A stretch of DNA of 64,000 bases from Zantedeschia hybrid cultivar (GCA_030544215.1 JARZZO010000003.1:47412045-47476044), one strand, 5' to 3'; shown: positions 1-10,824, numbered from the stretch's first letter. Numbers and translations: made by a program. Notes: generated by a model not told the origin, from the letters alone.

Positions 1-480
1 ACACTTAGATTAGTCAATTAATGTTAATTATTAATTTAACATTTAAACCAATAATTAACACTAACTAATTAATAACTAATTAATCTAACTCTTATATTAG
101 ATAATTAAAATTATCATTAATTTAATTATTAAATTAATACTTAACAATAATTAATCAAGGACTACTAATTTAACACTTAAATTAGTTAATAGAATTAATT
201 ATTAATTTAACTCTTAAATTAATAACTAACTCCAATGAATTAACAATTAGACGATTAAATGATTAAAAATATAAAATTTAGATTATAACTATTAACCACA
301 AATTTTAATTCTTAAAATTAGACAAAAGGGTTTAATTATTAAATTAACACTTAAGTTGACAATTAACCCTCATTTGTTAATTAAGAAAAATGATTCAAAA
401 TCATTTTAAGCCCAGTTAAATAAAATAATTGAATAACAATTTTAAATTTCAAAACAATTTTTGAATTTAAAAAAAAAACT
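1..480 (-). repeat. AT-rich palindromic repeat block, leader of copia-A copy 1
   Basis: Over 80% A+T. It is built from degenerate units of about 35 bp in which short dyads such as AATTTAAC-N-CTTAAATTA recur. The same kind of block lies in the leaders of the other copia copies at 29700-30470 (opposite orientation) and 47340-48220 (same orientation). It is therefore the gag-proximal part of the leader of a minus-strand copia-A element whose body lies left of the window. No coding capacity is seen. Confidence 0.8.
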
Positions 481-1261
481 TAATTCCAATTATAATTTTA
501 ATTTAAATGGGCATTGGGTTTTAAAAAGATGGGATTTGGGCAAGGGGCTCAGCCCATTAGGGTTGAACCAGGGCTGGGGCCCTGCTGGACCTGGGCTCGA
601 GCCAAGCATGCCTGGGCTCGGGCCCGGTCCAGCCAGGGACCCTACCCGGTCTGGCCGGCCTGGCAGCCCGGCCCGCCAGTGGCTCGCCCCCTTTCCTCCC
701 CAAACAGACCCCCCCCCCTCTCGAAACCCTAATACCTTGCAGGTGGTGGTGGGGAGGAACTGCAGGGCTTCGGCGGCCGGGCCACCGGCGTCGCCCGGCG
801 TCGCTGGCGGTGCCCCCGGCGCCGCCCGGCGTCGCTGGCGGTGCCCCCGGCGCGGGGAGGGCTGCCGGCGGTGCAGTTAAAGGTGCCGACCAAGCCCTAG
901 AAGTCCCTCTTTATTTCTGGTTTCAATTTAAAACTGTGAGAAGAAAAGGACTTCATCTCCCTCTCCGGCGCCGGTGACCAGTGCCAACGGTTGCCGGTGA
1001 GGTCCCTGGACATTCCAGGACCCCCGGTCACTAGCCCATCGTAGGGGGACGTCCAAAGGAAGCTGCCTAACCTCGCCGTTATTCGTCCCACGAAGAACAC
1101 AAAGAACCCCAAATTTTTTTTCGAAAATTGCCAGAAAAATAATCTAATTATATGTGCTCATCATATGAACACAGATCCAACAATTAATCGAAAAATATTG
1201 CATGGAATAAAGCATGGAAAATTAATCTGGAGACCGAAATGGGACGAGAAAGAGTGGAACG
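481..1261 (-). other. GC island and primer-proximal leader of copia-A copy 1
   Basis: Read on the minus strand, the primer site is followed by about 360 bp of mixed sequence and then a GC-rich island (about 540-890). The island contains repeated GGGCTCG and CCGGCG motifs and the palindrome GGGCTCGAGCC. The order primer site, GC island, AT-rich block is the same in copia copies 3, 4, 5 and copia-B. Open frames here are compositional and are not conserved as protein. Confidence 0.75.
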
Positions 1262-1275
1262 TGGCTCTGATACCA
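1262..1275 (-). other. Primer-binding site, initiator Met tRNA type
   Basis: The minus strand reads TGGTATCAGAGCCA, the plant initiator-Met tRNA complement used by many copia elements. It is one base from the LTR end at 1277, so the LTR to its right is the 5' LTR of a minus-strand element. Confidence 0.93.
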
Positions 1276-1276
1276 T

Positions 1277-2781
1277 TGTTGGGTTCTCGGGTTTCTCTGG
1301 ATCTCCCGCGCAGCGGAAATAAAAATAAAATGGAGATCCGAATCCCGTTTTGAAAAAACTAAAAAAACAGATTATCGGATAATCAGTTCTTACCGTGTGC
1401 GGATTCGAATCCGCAACTATTCAGTTCCATCGGTGCGACACCGCAAGCCGCGCAAGCGCCCGACCTTTAGCGGAGTGCACGCGATCTTCATCGCAATGGA
1501 TATCCTCACGTTCCTCGTTCTTCACAGCTCACGAAACCTTCGCCGGTCGCCGCAACGATCGCCGCAACGCGTGGACGATTTCCCGTGGAACGGGAGTCGG
1601 AGAAGCGGCGGAGCAGATCCGGATCTGTCTGGGACGCCAGAGAGAGAGAGAAACAAAGGAGGGGGCGGCTAGGGTTAGCAGCAGCATGGCCTGCTCTGCC
1701 CGTTCACTACATTTTATACTAACCGTGCAGTTTTTCATAAAAACCTTCGGTTTATATAAAACCCACTTATTTATCCATCGCCTTGAGAATCATTTGCGTG
1801 TGACCCTCTAGGCCCAATTACCAGTCCAGTTAATAGGCCAATAAGCCCAGTGAGTCCTCACTGGCTTTATTAATCAATTAATAACTCTTTATTAATTAAT
1901 TAATCAATCGAATTGATGTCGCACATCGAATTCGATCGGGCCTTCGATCACGTTGGGTGCCAAGCAACACCGCGTGAACCCGGAAGGTATCGGGGTTAAG
2001 TAACCCACTCTTGGAACCTTTCCGCCGACAGTTACCGCGTGGATATAATCTTTCATTCGTACAATGCTCTCAAGTCAACTCAGGGTATGGCGTGCTGTCT
2101 AACTCTAACCAGTCGAGTCACTTGGATTGGATGCCGCTGATGAATATCGGAAAACTGCTTTCCCGATATTATTGTCCGCCCTGGCCAGGGACTTCCGCGC
2201 ATCCTTCCTAGAGCATTCTCTCTCTAAGTACCGAGAGCGAATGATTTCTTATTGACACACAATTCCCTTCGACGGTATTCCGCTGTACCCAATCCTTGGC
2301 TGTTTAGAATGTCGTAGTTAGAGATTCATAAACCAAGGTTAAAGCACAGAAGTCCACCGACAAGGTGTCCTTGGTGTCTCAGGTCTGAGGAGCATCCACT
2401 CAACTGCGACAATATAATCAAGCTGGTTGACAGTGAGGTACAATACCATCCAGCGATTCAGTCGGATCAGTTCAGTGAACTCATTCTCCAATGAGCACCT
2501 ACAAATTCGCCTTAGTGTCTCCACACAAGTGACTTATGAGATCAGTCACCCTCATCATATGAGCAGGAGTAATTTGTACTAGCGTAACCGGATATCCAAT
2601 GTCCTTTTCGGATATCCTCCGACTAGGAACGATTAAGAATATGTGTGTTTAAGTGATCAGTCTCATTAGTATGATCTCATCATAATCTAATCACTATCGC
2701 ATATATTCACGGACTTCATTATGAGACGATAATTAATACGGTTTACACACAATGAATATTATGCCATTATATTAATAAATG
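1277..2781 (-). repeat. Copia-A 5' LTR, copy 1, truncated at its outer end
   Basis: Begins TGTTGGGTT next to the primer site and matches the complete LTR at 49000-50548 along its length. The last ~45 bp, which should end CACCTAAAACTAACA, are missing. The sequence breaks after ATTAATAAATGA and runs into a short duplication and then a different LTR family. Complete LTRs of this family are about 1.54 kb. Confidence 0.9.
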
Positions 2782-2801
2782 AATGAATATTATGCCATTA
2801 T
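2751..2801 (+). repeat. 20-bp direct duplication at a deletion junction
   Basis: AATGAATATTATGCCATTAT occurs at 2751-2770 and again at 2782-2801, exactly between the broken copia-A LTR and the broken C-LTR. A short templated copy of nearby sequence at a breakpoint is typical filler DNA from end-joining repair. Confidence 0.75.
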
Positions 2802-4392
2802 GCCGCGGACTTCATTTCTCTCATTTTCTTCTCTCTCCTCCCTCTCTCAGATATCTTCGCTCTCCCTACCTTTTCTCCTTCCTTTCCTCTCCCTCCACTC
2901 CATCAAACCCCCCCTAACTTCCACCACTACCACCACCATTTCCTCCGCAGCGTATTGCTCTTTGGACAGCGGCCGACGTCCCAGTGGAGTAACGGTGTCT
3001 ACGGCGGTACCGGCGACGGCTTGTAGCGTGGCAGTTTGGCAGCTTGAAGCTCGGAGGAGTTCAAGTAACTGGTAGGGTGATGATCTCCATTGTGTTTTGA
3101 TTAAAACCACGTTTTTCCTACTTTGGAGCATGTTTAGGGGATTTTCGGGAAGAAATTCTACTTTTTGTACTCGGAAGGCTGGGGGAAACCTGTTAGCGAA
3201 CGCTAAATGGCATCTTGGGACAGCGACGCCATTTTGAATGGCGGCTGCCTCCTACGACGCGATTTAGTTCGGATCACCCCGAGGCCTGATTCTATTTCTG
3301 TCGTGATTAGGCGACTAGGGACAGCGACGCCTTTTAAAAGGTGACTACCTCGTACGACGCGATTTAGGCCATCTTCTGAGGCCAGGTTTTACATGAACCA
3401 GTTTAGGAGTCTTGAATGACGTCGGTCATGGGCGACACGATTCAAGACAGAACTTCATTAATCCATGTAATTAACATGTCTTTACATTGTTAGATAGTTA
3501 GGTTAAATGCATGTTTAAAAACGTAATCGAGGACGAGGGTTTCTACGTGATCGAATCGCACCGTGTTGTGTTTCATGCGACTGTGGACCTAGTGTGATAG
3601 TTGTTAGCGCTTAGGCACCCTATGTCGGTATGGGAGTGACACGGCGCTAGTGTGGGAGTGGTGGGGTGATGCCTAGATTGAGGGTCACTTGGTGTACCCC
3701 GGGGTATAGCTAGTACCAGTGTGGGAGTGGTACATTCGGAGTGTCACTCGTGATGGGGGAAGCAGAACCACCTGGAGCCGGTCAGGTTGAAGTAGCCAGC
3801 GCGCTATCTGAGGGGTTGTTGTTTGGTCTCAGCGGGTCGGTGTTTTCCGTGTTCGGCCGTGTGACTTGTGTGTTTAGCCGAGACGCTGGTTGTGGACTCC
3901 GTGGTGGAGTGGTTTCAGAGTTGTGTTTATTGCTTTATTTAAATTACCTTTATTCGTATTGTTGCACTTGTGGGTGCGTGAGTGGGTGGCGGGGATCGAA
4001 GGATCCCTACTGAGTCTATTTCGATGAGACTCACCCCCTGCGGTTTTCAGGTGAGAGTTCCAGGCAGGTGTAGCGTGGAGGGTTTTGTCTCGGGTGGCGC
4101 GCCAACAGCCTTCGTTCCGGGGTATGCCCCAATGTAGTTGTCATTTCTTTTCAGGCCTGTATGCTTAATTACTTTTTTTCAGTTGGAATATGTAATTATT
4201 TGCTGAGTCAAGTTGAATTGTAATAATTTTTAATTCCTGCACTTTCTTTACAATTCATTGTGATGTGGATATTTAGCTTAGTTTATCATTTATTTCCCAG
4301 ACTTATCGAGATCCTGGTTTGGCTTCAAATTTTAATGATTTGGCACCCATTTAGTAATCGGATCCTCGATTATAGGGCGGGGGGTCGTTACA
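2802..4392. repeat. C-LTR copy A, truncated
   Basis: Ends GGGTCGTTACA like the solo C-LTR at 11572-13719 and aligns with its last ~1.8 kb at roughly 85-90% by eye. The left ~0.3 kb or more is missing. It abuts Tat integrase coding sequence exactly at the LTR terminus, so it looks like an insertion into the Tat element whose far side was deleted. It carries the CTACTGAG...GACTCACCCC module (about 4009-4036) and five dyad motifs (3203-3455). Coding direction cannot be set because no internal region is known. Confidence 0.8.
3203..3455. repeat. Cluster of ~35-bp GGCGTC/GACGCC dyads in C-LTR copy A
   Basis: Five imperfect inverted repeats occur in a row. Examples are AAATGGCATC...GCGACGCCATTT near 3207-3236 and TTGAATGACGTC...CGACACGATTCAA near 3413-3445. 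Each has an AT-rich outer arm, a GGCGTC-like inner arm and a 6-10 nt loop. The same unit recurs at 11731-12720, 13918-14080, 15399-15605 and 55402-56640. Confidence 0.75.
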
Positions 4393-4693
4393 AAATAGGA
4401 TGGAGTGAAGATGCGGAAGAATGGATCGTATTGGCATGAAGTTGACACTTAGCACACCTACGGATATATCCTACACAATCTTCTTCCATGGTTGGTCAAT
4501 AATATCCTTGTCTAAGGATTTTCTTTGATAGCATTTGTCTGTTAACATGGCCACCACAAAGTCCGGTATGAGCTCCTTCCATGATCTTCCAAAGCTCATC
4601 TTCATCCAGACATCTCAAGAGAACACCATCAAATCCACGTTTATATAGAGTTCCTCCAACTAAGGTGTATCTCTGAGCAACTCTCCTGATAGC
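4393..4693 (-). pseudogene. Tat integrase N-terminal zinc-binding domain, truncated
   Basis: The minus-strand translation contains LYKRGFDGVLLRCLDEDE, then HTGLCGGHVN and GYYWPTMEED, and ends in CAKCQLHAN. This is the HHCC zinc domain that precedes a retroviral-type integrase core, in the form usual for Tat elements. The core with the D,D,E residues should follow at once. Instead the frame reaches LHPI and stops at the terminus of a C-LTR at 4392. Upstream it is separated from its linker by the solo LTR at 4694-6503; the codons on both sides join at an Ala-Ile dipeptide encoded by the target duplication. It cannot give an active integrase. Confidence 0.85.
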
Positions 4694-4966
4694 TGATAAA
4701 GTATTAAATTGAGCATTTAAGGGCAATCATACGCATCATACTCATATTTTTATCTGTAAAATAGGATGAAATGATAGATAATTGCGTACCAAGCCCAACG
4801 GTACCAATTTCGTCAAATTCTGACTTAAAAACATCGTCATTTCATGTGATTAATGGAGTATAGTGCATTTGCGGTTTTTCGACAAAATCGAGACGAAATA
4901 AATAAATAAATGATTTTTTTAATGATAATATGCTAATTTATAATTATTCTATGTGAACAGGACATG

Positions 4967-5033
4967 CCGATGATGCAGTGCAATTGGTGGAGTTTTCGAA
5001 AATTTGGGGGAAGTCTAGGGTTCGAATTTCGAT
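4967..5033 (+). repeat. tRNA-like segment inside the solo Athila-like LTR
   Basis: GATGATGCAGTGCAATTGG resembles the start and A box of a tRNA, and GGGTTCGAATTTCG about 35 bases later resembles a B box. Related segments lie at the same place in both Athila LTRs (21750-21812 and 27564-27624, minus strand). It is too diverged to fold as a functional tRNA. Confidence 0.55.
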
Positions 5034-5337
5034 AAATTCGACGTCATTTTGTCCAAAAGATTAAAGCAGGGATAAAAACGTCATTTGAGGCCCTAGTATT
5101 GCCCTAATTCCATGGCCAAGAAGAATCCAAGAAGGGCCAGCCGCCTTCTTAAAGCCCACTTTCTTTTTTTTAAAAATCTTCCTTCCCATCCTCTCTGTTT
5201 CCTTTCTCTGTCTCTCCCTCTTTCCCTTCGCACACCTCTCTCTCTCTTTCCCACGACTCTCTCTTCCTCTCTATATATCTCTCTCTTCCTCCCGGCCGTC
5301 CTATTCCCTCTCTCTCTCGGATTTTCCAATTTTTTCC

Positions 5338-5633
5338 CAGCAGCCGTATCCTTCTCCTTATCCAATTTCCTGCAGCCGCCCTCTTCTTCCTCTTCGTTTT
5401 CTCCTCCTCCACATACCTTCCTCTCCGGTTTCCTTTCCCCTCCCGCAGCCTCTCTATCTCCAGCAGCCGGCCCCCTCCTACTCCCCAGCAGTCGTATCCT
5501 TCTCCTTCTCCAATTTCCTGCAGCCGCCCTCTTCTTCCTCTTCATTTTCTCCTCCTCCACACACCTTCCTCTCCGGTTTCCTTTCCCCTCTCGCAGCCTC
5601 TCTATCTCCAGCAGCCGGCCCCCTCCTGCTCCC
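5338..5633 (+). repeat. 148-bp tandem duplication in LTR
   Basis: CAGCAG(C/T)CGTATCCTTCTCC starts at 5338 and again at 5486. The two copies run to GCCGGCCCCCTCCT(A/G)CTCCCC with about 95% identity. The pyrimidine-rich content leaves several frames open by chance. Downstream (5640-6050), CCACGCGCC and AGCAGCTCC motifs recur irregularly. Confidence 0.85.
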
Positions 5634-6508
5634 CACAGCGTGCAAGCTCCCATGCGCACGCCGGCAAGCCTTCACGTCCACGTCGCTCCAGCGCGCTTGA
5701 AGCAGCTCCACGCGCCGCCTTCTCTCCAGAAGCCAGCTGCACCAACGCTGCAAGCGCCCCAGCCAGCAAGCACCAGCAGCTCCACGCGCCCACGGGCTTG
5801 AAGCCGGCCTCCACGCGCCGCCCCAGCACATGCAGCAGCTGCACTCCAATGCACTTGAAACAAGCCTCCACGTGCATGCTGGCAAGCTCCAGCGGCTTCC
5901 TCCTACCCTCCAACGTGCCTACAAGCTACCAGAAGCTGCACCTCCACGCGCCACCAGCCGGCTCTCTCCTCCTGCACGCGCCAGCAACAGCTCCCATGTG
6001 CTGCACCTGAAGCTGCCAGCCGTCCAAGCACACTTGCACTCGCATGCCTCCTAGTTCCACCGCATTGCTGCATTTGTATTATTAGCATCATCTTTTACTT
6101 TGCTTTAGTTTATTTTAGTTTAGTTAAATTAAATTGTTAGTGTTTATTATTTCTTGTTGCATAAAACTCGACTAGTTCAACATAGAGGTTATGTTATTTT
6201 TATAATATTTTGTTAATCTCTCTCTTTTCTCAATTTTGAAGTGGTTGTATTTGTGCTTTTAAAAATTAGATTAGTTCAATTTGTAACTTTAGTTTAATAT
6301 AATTAGGTAGTTAATTAATCAATTCAAATTCTCAACTTTTTAGACTAACTAAATTCCAAGGTTTTCAAAATTAAAAATTTAACTCCCTATGGATCGACTC
6401 GGACTCACCATTATTAATTTTCAAAATCTAATTTGCATGAGCCGAATAAATTTAGATTGAACGTTCTTATGAGTGGTTAACGACACACAATTCGGAATGA
6501 TCAATAGC

Positions 6509-6800
6509 CTTTTTCTCCTCAATAGTGGCCTCTTCAGGGTATGACTGATCTTCACTGTACTTAGCAATCTCATAATACCATGGTTTATCATCGTCTTCCA
6601 TTTCTTCTTGCCAATCTAGCAACATAATTTCTCTCTTTTCTACAATATCCCCATCTTTAACCTTTTTCAGCAATCTCTCTTTAACCTTAAGGAAGGAAGG
6701 GTCTTTCACGATAGGAGAAAGACGCCTATGAACAATGATCGACTCAAATTGCCTACTAATCGGGAAATTTAGAGAAGATGTGAGAGAAGTTAAAGCGTCA
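6509..6800 (-). pseudogene. Tat pol linker between RNase H and integrase
   Basis: The minus-strand frame (best at 6509-6709) includes DWQEEMEDDDKPWYYEIAKY and YPEEATIEEKKAI. This matches in style the Tat/Ogre segment joining the second RNase H to integrase, where a W-x-x-x-I-x-x-Y stretch precedes an acidic helix and a basic EEKKAI segment. The frame is broken from the RNase H block near 6800 and is cut by the solo LTR at 6503. The next residues (RRVAQRYTLVGG) resume left of that LTR near 4690. Confidence 0.75.
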
Positions 6801-6801
6801 G

Positions 6802-7830
6802 CTAGAATGTTCTAATTTCGAGGAACATGGACAAAGACATTTTGGTGAAAAGCTTGGCATAAGCTGAAGTGAGTTCCTGATAGGGCTTAAGCTTGGGGTC
6901 AAGGGTGCGATACTTAGTAAGCACTTGGCGAAGAATTAGCTGACTATCACCCACGATTCTCAGTTTGGTGGCACCATGGAAATGAACGGCTTCAAGGCCA
7001 GTAAGGAGAGTCTCATATTCAGTTATGTTGTTGGTGACATAGAAATCAAGCTGAAAGGCTTGTGGAATGGTGACTCCTTCAGGTGATAGGAGAACAATGC
7101 CGATGCCCTTATCATGAGAGTTCAGAGCTCCGTCAAAATGCAAAGTCCACATATCATCATCCATTCTATCTATGGACATCATTTCCTCATCCGAAAACTC
7201 CGATCGGACTGGATCAAATTGAGGAAGAGGGTGATGAGCAAGATGTTCGCCTTTAATTGCTTTATGTTGAATGTAGGTGATATCAAATTGGGATAGAAAG
7301 CTCTGCCAACGTGCTAACCTATCAGTGAGGACGGATCTCTCAAGAAGAAACTTAATGGGATTCATCCTGGCGATGAGATGGACTTCATGAGCCAGAAAAT
7401 AATGCTTCAGTTTTTGAACTACCCATACAAGTGATGCACATGTTTTCTCCATTGCCGTGTATCTTTGCTCCACGGGGTTGAGAAGTTTGGAGAGATAGTA
7501 GGCTGCCCTCTCCTTTCCTTCTTCATCTTCTTGTTCTAAGACAGTCCCCACCGCATCATCCAGAACCAAAATATATAGAATCAAAGGTTTGTCCGGAGAT
7601 GGTGGTCTCAAGACAGGAGGACTTGCCAAATAATCCTTTAATCCATTAAATGTCTCCTGGCACTTATCGTCCCAATCAAACTTGACTCCCGGCTTGGTAA
7701 GCTCGTAAAACGGCTTACACCTTTGTGAATGCTGGGAGACAAAGCGGCAAATGAACTGCAACCTCCCGATCAATCCTCTTAATTCTTTCAAATTCTTAGG
7801 AGGTGGCATCTCTTTGATAGCCTTTGCCAG
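6802..7830 (-). pseudogene. Tat RT thumb, RNase H and second (archaeal-type) RNase H
   Basis: An open frame of 335 codons. Residues 1-60 (PPPKNLKELRGLIGRLQF, then FYELTKPGVKFDWD) are the RT thumb and connection. Residues ~75-200 are RNase H, with SVLTDRLARWQSFLSQFDI and AIKGEHLAHHPLPQ; the usual catalytic Asp in the ADHL motif is replaced by His. From ~225 a second RNase H follows, with LHFDGALNS, NNITEYE and VGDSQLI supplying its acidic residues. That second domain is diagnostic for Tat/Ogre elements. The RT fingers and palm, including the YxDD box, are absent: the frame begins where the thumb starts and is joined out of frame to the G-patch region. Confidence 0.88.
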
Positions 7831-7987
7831 ATATCCTTCTCTTATCTGTCACTGGTTTAGTTCTTCCTTGCAACCGAGTGCCCAGACCCTTTCCAGGTTG
7901 ATATCCCACCTTCAGCATGATGTTCCAGCCTGGGGTATTCATGGACTTCCCCCGCTTCATGGCATCGATCGGGTAAGATGTAGGCAT
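7796..7987 (-). pseudogene. Tat G-patch segment
   Basis: Contains GWNIMLKVGYQPGKGLGTRL, the Gly-rich G-patch pattern found between protease and RT in Tat/Ogre polyproteins and generally linked to nucleic-acid or helicase contacts. It is followed by about 18 codons. The frame then shifts directly into the RT thumb, so this segment marks the left edge of the RT-core deletion. Between here and the protease (7988-8327) the minus strand has no continuous recognisable frame. Confidence 0.75.
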
Positions 7988-8327
7988 GATATGCTTAAAG
8001 GGGTCTACCGAAAGGATGTAGGTTTGGCATAAAGAGATGGCTGGTTTGAGCGGTCGAAATGACTAGATTTGGACTTATATTCAGCAAGTGGGTTGCAGCA
8101 AGGATAGGCATACTAGTGACTTTGATAATACGTCATTTGTAAGGGAACTTGAGGCTTTGATGGTTCGTTGATGGAATCGCCTCAAGTGACTTGTTGTAAG
8201 GATGATCGAGTATGCCTTTCAGTGAAGGGTCGAACTCGAGAATATGAAATTCGACCTCAGCATGGCAAGCAGGGCCTAACTCCACCTTCAAATAGACCAT
8301 GCCCAGAGGGGAACGGGTAGAGTTATC

Positions 8328-8795
8328 TTAGGTTGTGACAGAAATGGGAAAAGGCAGCCATTTTTCTTTCGGGACTCCATAGAGCTCCAGAGTTCTTGGT
8401 GGTAACACATTGATAGATGCCCCGGTATCTACTAGACATGTATCCACAACCTTTCTAAATATGTTGACAGTTATACTTAATGCCATGCTCCTTGTTGTCA
8501 ATGGTGCTAGTTTAGAAGTATGGAAGGATATAGAGGGCTGATCCCCCTGAGGGACCAACAATGCGATGATCTTTTCTACTGGCACGTCTTCACTGACCAT
8601 TAGTCGTTGTAGGTAGTCCATCAGGGCTTCTTGATGGATCTTGGATCTCTTGATCAACTCTAATATAGAAATGCATGCCGGTGTTCTATTCAGCTGTTTC
8701 AACAAATCATAGTGAGTACCAGGTGTACTCTCTTCATTCTGGACCTCTTCTATCGGCTGTGATGGGCCATCCCGCACCGTAGACTGGGAGAACAC
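8328..8795 (-). pseudogene. Tat aspartic protease
   Basis: The minus-strand frame of 155 codons has SISFHTSKLAPL, then ITVNIFRKVVDTCLVDTG, and then ASINVLPPRTLEL. The catalytic Asp-Thr-Gly triad is kept, and the Ile/Ala-Leu-x-Ile-x-Val strand before it is as in retropepsins of the Tat lineage. The upstream ~60 residues are helical (LLKQLNRTPACISILELIKR), as in Ogre polyproteins ahead of protease. The frame ends at 8328 with a stop, so protease is cut off from RNase H. Enzyme function was not tested and the gag-pol context is broken. Confidence 0.82.
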
Positions 8796-8854
8796 CTTAT
8801 TGAATATTCGGCCGCTTCGGAGCGCATGTTCTTTAATAGTGGAAGGTCCAGGCG

Positions 8855-9259
8855 TTATCTTGAGCGCTGCCGTGTTGAGGTGTGGTCCGGAGGGTGTAAT
8901 GGTTTGGTAAGCGGGAGTTGGTGTGGATAAACGGGTGATGGTGACGGATTATTTAGTGGAGGTACTGTGCGGATGAGCGGTTTAGAGGGTTGTATGGTAC
9001 CGGGATGAGTGGTTATTGTAGGTGATGTAGGGAATGGTATACGGAGTAATGGTTTAGACGGCATGAGGGGTGTATAGTTGGCTTGCGGAAGGTTGTTTGG
9101 TGAAGATATAGTGGCGGAGGGTTGTGGTTTGGGTATGCGGAGGATGCGGCGAGGCGGTTGCTCGACAGTGCTTGATACATGACTTGTTGAATAGATAGAG
9201 GAAGAATCCTCTACTTTCCACTGTTGCCCTCTACTAGCCTCAGATTGGATACCTGTCAA
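8855..9259 (-). pseudogene. Tat proline/threonine-rich gag-pol spacer
   Basis: A 134-codon minus-strand frame rich in Pro, Ser and Thr (for example PPRRILRIPKPQPSATISS and PLLRIPFPTSPTITTHPG). It lies between the nucleocapsid-like block and the protease. Such low-complexity spacers are usual in Tat polyproteins. No catalytic motif is visible, and its assignment rests on position and strand. Confidence 0.6.
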
Positions 9260-9361
9260 AATGGGTGTGATCTGGTTTTGATGTTCCGGCAGCGGGTTCT
9301 ATACTATGCCCATATTTTGTGGTGCTACTTGTTGTACCAGTGCTCTTTAGATTGGCTGCTA

Positions 9362-9613
9362 CTACTGTGGTGGTTGTGGCTGCTGTTGCTGCTGCTGCTG
9401 CGGCCTTCTCACCTTTAAGGCGGCTATGTACTTCTTCATCTCCTCCCAATCAATCCCTCCTTGATCATTAAGATCATGAATGTAATCCCAAAAGTGAAAA
9501 CAAGCATCTACTGTGTGTCCCGGTTGATGATGGAACACACAATAATGGGACATGTCAACATTTGGTGGCCAAACGGCCCTTTCCTTCGGCAGCATTAAGG
9601 CGTTGGCCGCCAT
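9362..9613 (-). pseudogene. Tat nucleocapsid-like zinc motif
   Basis: Contains YCVFHHQPGHTVDACFHF followed by a short acidic helix (DYIHDLNDQGGI). The C-x2-H-x4-H-x4-C arrangement with a downstream helix is the gag C-terminal motif typical of Tat elements. The C-terminus is a glutamine run encoded by CTG/TTG repeats around 9377-9402. Upstream, 9614-9895 reads as a Pro/Gln-rich stretch joining it to the capsid part, with stops. Confidence 0.75.
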
Positions 9614-9895
9614 AAGGGCATTGAATATATCAGTGAGGGATTCTGGTAGTTGGGGGTATGCCGACCTTCTGGGGCCAGGAGGTTTCCTCTGCTGTGCATA
9701 GTCATTAGGAGGAGGAACATGAGTATAATTTGGCTGCTGCCGAGGTGGATTGTATACTTGCTGATGGGGATGTTGTGGTGCTGACTGAAGCTACTAAGTA
9801 GGAGGCCTGTAACCCTGTTGGTTTTGGGGCTTCGGTGACTGATATTGTTGCTGATTCCTCATAAACTGGGGCTGATTATTGTTCATTATACTGAC

Positions 9896-10824
9896 CTATT
9901 CATGAGACAGCGTACCCTCGGTAGTTGGACACATAGAAGAAGAGTTGGGGATAATAGACTTACGAGGTGGAGGTCTGTTCGGTCGATGAGGATCGAAGAC
10001 ACTAGCAAAGGTGGAGTCTTTGAATGCGTTTTGAGCATAACGCGCCCTTTCATACAGATCTGCCATGGTGGTCAAGTTATTCAGTGTCAACACTAGCTTG
10101 TACTGTGGGGTGGCGTTGGCAACCATCATCTTTACCAGTTCTTGTTCGGACAGGTGATCTCTTATCTTTTCAGCCATCCCACGCCACCTATCGGCGAACA
10201 CTATGAAGTCTTCATCTTCTCATTGAATAAGTCAGTAATGGACAAGGTAGGTGCCACCCTGTCTTTATATCTTTGCAGGAATCTCTTTGACACCATGTCG
10301 AAGTTCTCTACCTCACTTGGGTCTAAAGAGAAGAACCACTCCAAGGCTAATCCCTCCAATGATCTTCTGAAGAGGAAAGCCAGTGCTTTTTTATCATGCT
10401 GCCAAAATGATGATTCATACCGGAATTCTTTGATGTGAAGGAAAGGGTTGCCTGTGCTGTTGTACTTTCTGTAGACTGGCATTTCAAAAGACAAGAGATG
10501 GAATATTGGCAAATCAGCGACAAAGAATTCGGGAGCAGCCTTGTTGTGCATATTCTTTTCAAAATTCTTGAACTGCTCATCCATCTGGGAAAATTTATTA
10601 AGTAGGAGTTGAGTGGTAGAATCTACTGGTGGAGGTGGTGGCTGTTGAAAAGACTGCCTCCACGAATAAGCATGGATGCGAGGAAAGTGAGGTTGTGAAC
10701 TGGCGGCGTTCACGCCATGTCCGAAGGCATTATGATAAATTGGGGTTTGTAGCCTGACAGGATGCCGTGAACCAGATTGCTGAGGGCATGTGTGCCGAGG
10801 AGTGGAAATAAGAAGGCCTTCCAT
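9896..10824 (-). pseudogene. Tat gag (capsid region), frameshifted
   Basis: Two overlapping minus-strand frames (10824-10201 and 10201-9896) together give a retrotransposon gag domain. The first has VDSTTQLLLNKFSQMDEQF, the strand ADLPIF, YNSTGNPFLHIKEFR, then LEGLALEWFFSLDPSEVENF and SKRFLQRYKD. The second has the helix-rich RWRGMAEKIRDHLSEQEL and TMADLYERARYAQ. The Trp-Phe-x-x-L and F-x-x-R-Y features are those of plant Ty3/gypsy gag. A shift near 10200 separates the halves. Confidence 0.82.

Larger units (their letters stand above)
4694..6503 (+). mobile_element. Solo Athila-like LTR with ATAGC target duplication
   Basis: Runs from TGATAAAG to ATGATCA and is flanked by ATAGC at 4689-4693 and 6504-6508. 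It interrupts Tat coding sequence between linker and integrase. Parts match the LTR of the Athila element at 20715-22103 in reverse: the ATAGATAATT...TGACTTAAAAACATCGTCATTTC block, a tRNA-like segment, and a region with GCTGCTCC-type repeats. Near the 3' end is CCCTATGGATCGACTCGG, a feature common in Athila-type LTRs. A pyrimidine-rich stretch (5200-5640) leads to repetitive GC-rich DNA. No internal region remains. Confidence 0.9.

Noticed and set aside
461..880. Open frames over the GC island of copia-A copy 1
   Set aside because: Two plus-strand frames are open because of GC content; they are not conserved in the other copies' islands.
5112..5801. Plus-strand open frame of 229 codons rich in Ser, Pro and Leu
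   Set aside because: It lies in a pyrimidine-rich, tandemly duplicated part of a solo LTR; the opposite strand is open too. Composition explains it, and no domain is visible.
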